DNA of 5,446 bases, from the NCBI GenBank assembly GCA_005893365.1, contig VBPB01000299.1, positions 1-5,446 on the forward strand. The letters run 5' to 3'. Below the pieces are notes generated by a model. That model ran no database searches and had not been told where the DNA came from. It saw nothing but the letters and a program-made list of their open reading frames with translations. Each line of letters starts with the position of its first letter. Position 1 is the stretch's first letter. This DNA comes from Candidatus Eiseniibacteriota bacterium (GTDB lineage Bacteria; Eisenbacteria; RBG-16-71-46). Of this stretch, positions 1 to 4,882 are shown in pieces. The position numbers and the translations under genes were made by a program.

Positions 1-297
1 CAGGGTCAGCCGCCCCTCGGCGACCGCCTCGAAGATGACCGGGAAGCGCAGGGCGAGCCGGGCGGCCCGGATGCGCTTGTAGGCGATGTCCTCCGACATG
101 TGCAGCGCGCCGATGCAGCAGGCGAACATCGAGGGATAGCCGTCGGGGACGAAGAGCTTGCGATCATCGAACTCGGCGATGTAAGCGAGCAGCTTGGCGG
201 TCGTATCAAGGTCCTGGGCCGCCAGTCCGGTCAGGCCGCTCCGCACGGTGCGGTTGGAGAGATGCTTCAGCGAGTACGTCTTCACGAGCGACTCCAC
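1..297 (-). CDS. HNH endonuclease family protein, N-terminal part (runs off left edge)
   Basis: This frame is open from 387 to the left edge and gives 99 residues if it starts at the GTG at 297. The segments LSNRTVRSGLTGLAAQD, TTAKLLAYIAEFDDRKL, GYPSMFACCIGALHMSED and AYKRIRAARLALRFP match, from memory, the helical N-terminal domain of a large DUF222-like family. Those proteins end in an HNH nuclease domain and are common in Myxococcota and candidate phyla. The catalytic HNH part lies outside the window, so nuclease activity cannot be judged. The start is uncertain. An in-frame stop occurs at 388-390. ATG at 384 and GTG at 363 are alternatives, but their extra residues are Arg/Pro/Cys-rich and unlike the family, and none of the three has a strong ribosome binding site. 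The gene lies downstream of the NHL gene on the same strand. Confidence 0.72.
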   Translation of the reverse strand, partial: MESLVKTYSLKHLSNRTVRSGLTGLAAQDLDTTAKLLAYIAEFDDRKLFVPDGYPSMFACCIGALHMSEDIAYKRIRAARLALRFPVIFEAVAEGRLTL

Positions 298-597
298 GAC
301 GGGGGCGGGTGTCGGGAGCGTTGCAGGGCGACCGCGATTGTCGCACGCGTGTTTTCGGCGCACGCAGAGCCCCGCAGGGCGCATGAATCAGGGCATCACG
401 AGTCTCACGTAGGCCGCGACGACTCTGGCGCACCTGCGGGCATCCTGCGCGCGTCGGCGCGCATGCTCTCGTGCGGGTCGCGATGCGCCGTCCCCATGCG
501 TCCGTGAACTCGTCAAGCGAATTCGTAGGTTCGGACCGGGCACATCGGTGAAAGTCATCGGGCATCATCAGCGATCGAAGCAGGATCGCGCGATGCC
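298..597. other. Spacer between NHL lipoprotein gene and HNH-family gene
   Basis: About 300 bases with no gene I can support. A 134-codon minus-strand frame covers it but overlaps the HNH-family gene in another frame and gives Arg-rich, unrecognisable protein. A TTGACG hexamer on the minus strand near 515-520 resembles a -35 box, but I found no convincing -10 at the right spacing. The 10-bp palindrome ATCGCGCGAT lies at 584-593. The promoter of the HNH-family gene is presumably here but cannot be placed. Confidence 0.4.
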
Positions 598-615
598 CGC
601 CCGCAAGCACGGGCG
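598..615 (-). terminator. Small GC hairpin just after the NHL gene
   Basis: Perfect 6-bp arms CGCCCG (598-603) and CGGGCG (610-615) enclose a 6-base loop. The hairpin starts 4 bases past the TAG stop of the NHL gene. No T-run follows it on the minus strand, so it is not a classical intrinsic terminator. It may assist termination or protect the 3' end, or it may be chance in GC-rich DNA. Confidence 0.25.
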
Positions 616-619
616 ACGG

Positions 620-1351
620 CTAACGGATGCCTAGGGTCGGGGCGAACTTCTGGATGCGGTGGTTTCCAGTGTCCGCCACGTAGACGTTGCCGCTAGCGTC
701 CACCGCCACGCCGAGCGGGTCGGACCGCCCGTCCCCACTGCCCTTCATGCCCCACTGGGTGAGGTAGGCGCCGGTGCTGGTGAACTTCTGGATGCGCTCG
801 TTGAACGTGTCGGCGACATAGACATGGCCACTGGCGTCCGCCGCAACGGCTTCGGGGAAGTAGAACATCCCATAAGCGCTGATGTCCCCCCATCGGGGAG
901 AGCCTCGCGTGCCCCACTGGGCGAGATAGGCACCGCTGCCGGTGAACTTCTGGATGCGGTTATTGGAGGTGTCCACCACGTAGACGTTGCCGCCGCCGTC
1001 CACCGCCACACCGTACGGCTGGTCTAACTGACCGTTCCCGCTGCCATGCGTGCCCCACTGAGTGAGGTAGGCGCCGGTGCTGGTGAACTTCTGGATGCGG
1101 TCGTTCCATACGTCAGCCACGTAGACGTTGCCGCCGCCGTCCACCGCCACGCCCTGCGGATACTGGAACTGCCCGTTCGCGGTGCCGCTATCGCCCCACG
1201 TTAGGACATGCTCATACGCAGCGAGCCGGCCCCATGGCCCGGTGGGAACGGCGTCCTTCTGCGAACATCCTCCGATCGTCGCGAGGCACAGCAGCCCCGT
1301 CGAGATCAGCACTTTGGGGAGTGCGCGTGGGTCGGTAGCTCTGGGGCACAT
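620..1351 (-). CDS. NHL-repeat lipoprotein (four blades)
   Basis: 243 residues, probably exported and anchored in a membrane as a lipoprotein. The N-terminus has basic residues, a hydrophobic stretch (about 14-27) and the lipobox IGGC, with the lipidated Cys at 29. Four NHL repeats follow, ending in RIQKF at about residues 89, 136, 190 and 236. Their core pattern is PxGVAVDxxGNVYVADxxNxRIQKF. NHL repeats form beta-propeller blades that usually bind protein, RNA or sugar partners; no ligand can be inferred here. Full NHL propellers commonly have about six blades, so four is short and the protein may be a partial propeller. Spacings of 47, 54 and 46 residues show a 7-residue insert before the third repeat (around PRWGDISAYGMF). 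The start is well supported: GGAGG lies 5 bases before the ATG at 1351. The frame stays open far upstream to 2230, but that extension is antisense-like noise inside the neighbouring gene. Confidence 0.88.
   Translation of the reverse strand: MCPRATDPRALPKVLISTGLLCLATIGGCSQKDAVPTGPWGRLAAYEHVLTWGDSGTANGQFQYPQGVAVDGGGNVYVADVWNDRIQKFTSTGAYLTQWGTHGSGNGQLDQPYGVAVDGGGNVYVVDTSNNRIQKFTGSGAYLAQWGTRGSPRWGDISAYGMFYFPEAVAADASGHVYVADTFNERIQKFTSTGAYLTQWGMKGSGDGRSDPLGVAVDASGNVYVADTGNHRIQKFAPTLGIR
644..1204 (-). repeat. Intragenic direct repeats encoding the NHL blades
   Basis: Four tandem units begin at 644, 782, 944 and 1085, with periods of 138, 162 and 141 bp, all multiples of three. Parts are identical at DNA level: 759-796 equals 1062-1099 (38 bp, 303 bp apart), and 976-1009 equals 1117-1150 (34 bp, 141 bp apart). 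Identity at wobble positions suggests recent duplication or gene conversion between blades rather than only protein-level conservation. Confidence 0.85.
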
Positions 1352-1358
1352 CGTCGCC
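1352..1358 (-). promoter_or_regulatory. Ribosome binding site region of the NHL gene
   Basis: Read on the minus strand, the bases before the ATG are GTGGAGGCGACG, with GGAGG ending 5 bases upstream. This is the strongest Shine-Dalgarno match in the window. It selects the ATG at 1351 over the upstream in-frame ATG at about 1426. Confidence 0.7.
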
Positions 1359-1431
1359 TCCACGGAAGGAGTAGGGCGCGACGGCGAGGAGGCGCGGCGG
1401 AGGACTGATGCTGATGGCCCTCGCATATGAA

Positions 1432-1460
1432 AAGATACCCCCGCGGGCCCTCCTCGACAA
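1432..1460 (-). promoter_or_regulatory. Candidate sigma70-type promoter of the NHL gene
   Basis: On the minus strand, TTGTCG (1455-1460) and TATCTT (1432-1437) are separated by exactly 17 bases. Each matches four of six consensus positions. TATCTTTTCATATG is a rare AT-rich patch in this GC-rich spacer. Transcription would start near 1425, giving a leader of about 75 bases before the ATG at 1351. Promoter consensus in the actual host is unknown, so this is a sequence-pattern call only. Confidence 0.45.
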
Positions 1461-1505
1461 GCGGTGACCGGGGGGCTCGGGGACGCTTGGGCAGAGGCGA
1501 TGCGC

Positions 1506-1539
1506 GTTCCGAATGGCCGTACGGCCAGTTGGTCGGAAC
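1506..1539. repeat. Palindromic element A (degenerate copy)
   Basis: A perfect 14-bp palindrome TGGCCGTACGGCCA (1514-1527) sits within outer inverted arms GTTCCGA (1506-1512) and TCGGAAC (1533-1539). The 24-bp core at 1509-1532 matches element B at 1572-1595: one outer half (GGCCAGTTGG) is identical and the other differs at two positions. It lies about 50 bp upstream of the candidate -35 box of the NHL gene, so it could be an operator or a transcript hairpin. Confidence 0.6.
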
Positions 1540-1569
1540 ACGCCCCGCCCCGACTTTCGGGAGTTGTCA

Positions 1570-1597
1570 TGCCAACTGGCCCCGGGGCCAGTTGGCA
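1570..1597. repeat. Palindromic element B (perfect 28-bp inverted repeat)
   Basis: TGCCAACTGGCCCC (1570-1583) is followed directly by its exact reverse complement (1584-1597), with no spacer. It lies about 54 bases past the stop of the fused membrane protein and upstream of the NHL gene. There is no T-run on either side, which argues against a classical intrinsic terminator. The perfect dyad suits a dimeric DNA-binding protein or a strong RNA hairpin. It is a sister of element A, with centres 63 bp apart. Confidence 0.75.
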
Positions 1598-1650
1598 CGC
1601 CGGCTCAATTGCTTGTACCGGCGCAGGCGTCGCCGGCCGATCTCGTGCCG

Positions 1651-3489
1651 CTACGGCGTCCGCGGTGGTTGCCCGGCGCTCCCCATGAAGGCCCGCTTCA
1701 GCGAGTCGCTTCCGACGAAGAGATCGTCCGGGAACCGGCGGAAGCGGGCCAGTTGGGCGTAGATGTCGACCTCCTGCTCGGTGTAGGACTCCAGGCCCGC
1801 GCGATACTGCAGCCACAGCCTGCGGTCGCGATTGATCTCGGCCCCCGCGAGCCAGGAGCCGAGGTCCGCGTTCCGGCCGGCATAGGCGGAGAAGAGTTCC
1901 AGGCTGGATTTGAAACCGACCCCCTCCAGCGAGCCGAGGACCCGCGCGTAGTCGGGACTCCGCAGCCTTGCCTCGACCTGGCCGAGATCGATGGTCGCGG
2001 GGCCATTGGTGCCGACCAGCACCAGGTCGTAGCCCTGGCCACGCTCGTTGTTCGCCCAGATCGTCCCCGTCGGGAAGACCGAGAAGAAGGTGGCCAGTTC
2101 TCCCCGTATGGTCGAATCGCTGCTCTGATAGAGAGGGACCCACTGCGAGACCACGCCGCCGGGGTTCAGGTGGCGGCGCACCATCTCGAAGTAGTCCTGG
2201 CTGTAGAGCGCGGCGGAGCCCCTGACCCACGGGTGGATGGGGTCGGACGTGATGACGTCGAAGCGCTCACGGCTCGTGAGCATGTAGTGTCGGGCATCGT
2301 CGTAGACGATCTGGACGCGCGGATCGGAGACGACGTCGAAGTTCTCCTCTCGAAAGTACTGGGACACGCGTTGGGGGACGAGCGGCTCGAGCTCGCAGAC
2401 GACGATCCGCTCGATGCTCGGATAGGGCACGAAGCTCCCCGCCGTCACCCCCGCCCCGAAGCCGACGATCAGCACCGAGCGGGGCCTCGGGTGGATGAGC
2501 GCGGGGACCTCGGCGAGCATGCGCTGCAGACGCATGTCCTTGGGCGAGGTGGACGCCTCGATCTTCCCGCTGACGTGGAACAGTCGGACCCGACCGTTGC
2601 CTGAGACCGCGACGGACTCGTTCATCCCCTCGCCGACGTAGAGGATGTTCGGCTGGTACCGCTCACCGGTCTGCGGATTGCGGACGCCGAGGCGAAACGC
2701 CAGGGAGCGGCCGAGGGCCACGAGCGCGCCCGGCAGCGGGGGCACGCCGTCGACGAGCCTCAGGACAAGAATCGCCGCCAGCGCGAGGGCGACGGCGGCG
2801 GCCGCATGTCGCGCGCTCTTCCACGGCGGCCATGCCCGAATCGCGAGGGTGATGACCCCGGCCAACGCCGAAAGCACGATCAGGATCCGCTGGGCGTCCT
2901 GCGACCCGAAGCCGGGCGTGAGCCAGAACGTGAACGCCAGCGCGCCGACGATGGCACCGGCGGTATTGGCGACGTAGACGGCCGCGACGAGCCGTCCGGA
3001 GGCGCGACGGCCGCCGGCCGCCGCGGCGAGCGCCAGCGGGAAGCTAGCGCCCCAGAGCAGCGTCGCGGGGAGGATGGCCCACACACACCGCATCAGATCG
3101 AGTTGGAAGCTGATCCACGGACTCTGCGTGAGCGACGGCGCGATCGGCCAGTAGGGCAGCGACCCGTGGATCATGTAGGCGGACCAGGCCACCGCCGGAG
3201 CCAGCAGCAGCTGGGAGATGCCCAGGTGCCTGACGGGGTTCCGACTCGATCGCGCCAGGGCCGCCCCGAGCGCGCTGCCGATGCCCAGACCGAAGAGGAA
3301 GACGGCGAGGATGATCGAGAACGTGTAGACGGTCGCCCCGAGCAACAACGAGAGGAGGCGCGTCCACACCACCTCCGCGCCTAGCGCGCACAGGCCGGAA
3401 ATGCCGATGACGACATAGGTGACCGTGAACGGTATCGCCGCTTGCAGCTGCCCAGGGTGCGCGCCGCGCGACCCAGAGGCTACACGCAC
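1651..3489 (-). CDS. Fused MFS/spermidine-synthase-like protein, C-terminal portion (second membrane half plus Rossmann domain)
   Basis: About 600 residues of clear coding sequence from near 3455 to the TAG at 1651. The listed end is a possible independent GTG start at 3489, but this part most likely belongs with the upstream half. It begins with about six membrane segments (opening SGLCALGAEVVWTR) and a further hydrophobic helix near 2755-2820. A spermidine-synthase-like domain follows: the SAM-site glycine motif VLIVGFGAGVTAG (2437-2475), the acidic CELEP, DDARHYM, and DVITSDPIHPW (2227-2259). In true spermidine synthases the region before the glycine motif carries DEFIYHE-type residues that bind the polyamine. 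Here the aligned segment is KDMRLQR (about 2522-2542), so the Tyr and His are missing. This fits the broad group annotated as fused MFS/spermidine synthase, whose substrate is generally unknown. Aminopropyl transfer is therefore doubtful. Confidence 0.75.
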   Translation of the reverse strand: MRVASGSRGAHPGQLQAAIPFTVTYVVIGISGLCALGAEVVWTRLLSLLLGATVYTFSIILAVFLFGLGIGSALGAALARSSRNPVRHLGISQLLLAPAVAWSAYMIHGSLPYWPIAPSLTQSPWISFQLDLMRCVWAILPATLLWGASFPLALAAAAGGRRASGRLVAAVYVANTAGAIVGALAFTFWLTPGFGSQDAQRILIVLSALAGVITLAIRAWPPWKSARHAAAAVALALAAILVLRLVDGVPPLPGALVALGRSLAFRLGVRNPQTGERYQPNILYVGEGMNESVAVSGNGRVRLFHVSGKIEASTSPKDMRLQRMLAEVPALIHPRPRSVLIVGFGAGVTAGSFVPYPSIERIVVCELEPLVPQRVSQYFREENFDVVSDPRVQIVYDDARHYMLTSRERFDVITSDPIHPWVRGSAALYSQDYFEMVRRHLNPGGVVSQWVPLYQSSDSTIRGELATFFSVFPTGTIWANNERGQGYDLVLVGTNGPATIDLGQVEARLRSPDYARVLGSLEGVGFKSSLELFSAYAGRNADLGSWLAGAEINRDRRLWLQYRAGLESYTEQEVDIYAQLARFRRFPDDLFVGSDSLKRAFMGSAGQPPRTP

Positions 3490-4138
3490 CGACCGCGATG
3501 TTGATGACCACGGCGATGAGGGCGGCGGTAGAAACGTCATGGAAGCGGAGGAGGTCGAATCCCGCCCACAGACAGCCGAAGATCGCGCCCGCGAGGTTGC
3601 AGGCGTACAGGGTGCCGAGCCAGCCGACGCCACCCGCCGAGCTCTCGACCCAGCGCGCGACCGCGGGCAGGGACGCACCCATCAGGATGGTCGGAGGCAG
3701 GAGGCACAGCCCGGCGATCGCGGCGCGCACGACGATGCTCCAGAGTCCGTGGACCCCTGAGCTCGTATACAGGTGGCCGACGAGCGGCACCTCGATGAGC
3801 ACGAGCAGCGCGGAGATCCCGATCCCGAACTCGAGCAGGGCGTAGGCGCGGAAGGGATGCATGCGCGCCGGGATGACGCGAGGGGCGAGCAGACTCCCGG
3901 CGCACATCCCGCCCATGAAGACGGCGAGGAGGATCCCCAGCGAGATCGCCGATGAGCCCACGACCAGCTCCAGCAGTTGGAACCAGACGATCTCGTAGAT
4001 GAGGGCGGAACAACCGCTCGCGGCGAACAGCAGCAGGGCCAGCCCGAGCGGCCAGGTGACCTGACTTCGGCCCGCGGACTTGTCGGATCGCGTGGGTGCC
4101 CGTTCGGAGGCCTGCGCCCTAGGAGTCGCCCGCGCCAT
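3044..4138 (-). CDS. Fused MFS/spermidine-synthase-like protein, N-terminal membrane portion (frameshifted)
   Basis: From the ATG at 4138 this frame encodes a short charged N-terminus (1-28) and then about six membrane segments over residues 30-226, an MFS-like half. Conserved-looking pieces are SGCSALIYEIVW (41-52), LPPTILMGASLPA and ACNLAGAIFG. Recognisable sequence ends at about residue 227 (near 3457). The remaining codons to the stop at 3044 are out-of-frame shadow of the downstream half (His/Arg/Gly-rich). Moving forward by one base near 3455 restores the long downstream frame, giving a composite of about 828 residues. A TTG at 4159 could extend the start by 7 residues; neither start has a strong ribosome binding site. 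The gene begins 36 bases after the BMC-T stop, so co-transcription is plausible. It may be a pseudogene, or intact with a sequencing error. Confidence 0.72.
   Translation of the reverse strand: MARATPRAQASERAPTRSDKSAGRSQVTWPLGLALLLFAASGCSALIYEIVWFQLLELVVGSSAISLGILLAVFMGGMCAGSLLAPRVIPARMHPFRAYALLEFGIGISALLVLIEVPLVGHLYTSSGVHGLWSIVVRAAIAGLCLLPPTILMGASLPAVARWVESSAGGVGWLGTLYACNLAGAIFGCLWAGFDLLRFHDVSTAALIAVVINIAVGACSLWVARRAPWAAASGDTVHGHLCRHRHFRPVRARRGGGVDAPPLVVARGDRLHVLDHPRRLPLRSGHRQRARGGPGAIESEPRQAPGHLPAAAGSGGGLVRLHDPRVAALLADRAVAHAESVDQLPTRSDAVCVGHPPRDAALGR
3420..3475 (-). other. Frame change between the two halves of the fused membrane protein
   Basis: Upstream coding (ending SLWVARRAP) uses codons starting at positions equal to 1 modulo 3; downstream coding (from about QAAIPFTVTYVVIGISG) uses positions equal to 0 modulo 3. 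One base too many, or two too few, lies in this interval. Short runs CCC (3455-3457) and GGG (3451-3453) flank the likeliest spot. The change falls in the loop joining the two membrane halves. I see no classical slippery heptamer or prfB-like CTTTGA motif, so an assembly error or a true inactivating indel is more likely than programmed frameshifting. Confidence 0.75.
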
Positions 4139-4174
4139 GACGTGCTCGGGGATCGCCAACCACCGCGGCGTTCC

Positions 4175-4816
4175 CTACCGCCCCTCGCCCTTCGGCGCGT
4201 CCTGGCCCTTGACGGTGGCGAGGCCCTTGAGCGCCGCGTCGCGCGCGGCGTCGATCTGCGCCTCGGGGCCGGAGAGGTAGAGGCGGCCGTAGGCGCCGAA
4301 CAGCGTCGCGTCGATGAGCTTGACGTGCGCGGCCTTGAGCGCCTCGTTGGCGACGAACGAGATGTAGCCGGCGGGTTCGGTCTCCACGATCAGCAGCGAC
4401 TCGCCGGCGATCAGCATGTCGCCGTAGCGCATCTTGTTGATGACCTGCGCGTGGTAGGGCTCGACCGCGCGGATGACCTGGTCCGAGACCACGCGGGGCT
4501 TGATCCGCTCGCCCTCCTCGAGGTTCAGGTAGCGCAGCACCGCCTCGCCGCCGTCCAGCACCTGGCCCTTGTCGCGGTGGTGGATCTCGAGCAGGCCGAA
4601 GGCGCGCTCGACCACCATGATCGCGGGGGTGGCCTGGGTCGCCTTGAGCGCCACGTCCATGATGCGGTTGATGATCAGCCCGGGGGCGGTCTCGATGAAC
4701 ATCGAGGCGTCGCCGGCGACCGGGAGGAATCCGCGCGCAGTGGTGCCGATGAACGAGGCGAGCTGGGGCTGGAGGCTGTCGAGGAAGATGTAGGTGCGCA
4801 GGGTCACGTCGGCCAT
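4175..4816 (-). CDS. Double-BMC-domain microcompartment shell protein (BMC-T)
   Basis: 213 residues, a usual size for trimeric shell proteins with two fused BMC domains. Such proteins form pseudohexameric tiles in the polyhedral protein shell around an enzyme core. Domain 1 spans about 35-97, with ETAPGLIINRIMDVALKAT (42-60) and the turn ERAFGLLE. Domain 2 spans about 137-200, with ETEPAGYISFVANEALKAA (145-163) and the pore-side stretch FGAYGRLYLSG (173-183). The N-terminus LRTYIFLDSLQPQLASFIG closely resembles, from memory, the stacking (double-layer) BMC-T proteins of Haliangium ochraceum, whose central pore may open and close. The ATG at 4816 is preferred because the family N-terminus begins there; the upstream in-frame extension to 4864 is Arg/Pro-rich, and only a weak AAGG precedes the ATG. 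It lies 66 bases after the ABC-F gene and 36 bases before the membrane protein gene. No shell partner or core enzyme is in the window. Confidence 0.9.
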   Translation of the reverse strand: MADVTLRTYIFLDSLQPQLASFIGTTARGFLPVAGDASMFIETAPGLIINRIMDVALKATQATPAIMVVERAFGLLEIHHRDKGQVLDGGEAVLRYLNLEEGERIKPRVVSDQVIRAVEPYHAQVINKMRYGDMLIAGESLLIVETEPAGYISFVANEALKAAHVKLIDATLFGAYGRLYLSGPEAQIDAARDAALKGLATVKGQDAPKGEGR

Positions 4817-4825
4817 GGGGGCGGA

Positions 4826-4854
4826 CCTTAGCCGGGGCGGCCGCCGGGCGTCAA
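4826..4854 (-). promoter_or_regulatory. Weak promoter-like pair before the BMC-T gene
   Basis: TTGACG (minus strand, 4849-4854) matches five of six -35 positions, but the hexamer 17 bases downstream (CTAAGG, 4826-4831) is a poor -10. Transcription from it would start within a few bases of the ATG at 4816, making a nearly leaderless message. The alternative is read-through from the ABC-F gene. Confidence 0.2.
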
Positions 4855-4882
4855 CGCGCCGCACCCGGGCTGCGGGGCCCGC

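Noticed and set aside
206..610. Minus-strand 134-codon frame between the NHL and HNH-family genes
   Set aside because: It overlaps the HNH-family gene in another frame, begins with GTG, is Arg-rich and matches nothing I recognise.
644..1204. Regular direct repeats that might suggest a CRISPR-like array
   Set aside because: The repeats are in frame, have periods divisible by three, and encode NHL blades.
1570..1597. Palindrome B as an intrinsic terminator
   Set aside because: No T-run follows on either strand; kept as a palindromic element of unknown role.
1352..2230. N-terminal extension of the NHL frame up to 2230
   Set aside because: The extension reads the wrong frame of the upstream gene; the strong ribosome binding site and lipoprotein signal fix the start at 1351.
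1513..2604. Long plus-strand open frame of 363 codons
   Set aside because: It is antisense to the spermidine-synthase-like domain, is rich in Arg, Asp, Glu and Gly, and has no recognisable motif; typical shadow of a high-GC gene.
3420..3475. Programmed ribosomal frameshift in the fused membrane protein
   Set aside because: No slippery heptamer, in-frame stop at the shift site or upstream Shine-Dalgarno-like stimulator is visible; an indel or sequence error is simpler.
3977..4831. Plus-strand open frame of 284 codons opposite the BMC-T gene
   Set aside because: Low-complexity Asp/Arg/Gly/Val sequence antisense to a clear shell protein; no family resemblance.
4871..4881. GCGGGGCCCGC inverted repeat after the ABC-F stop
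   Set aside because: The arms leave only a one-base loop and no T-run follows; expected by chance in GC-rich DNA.
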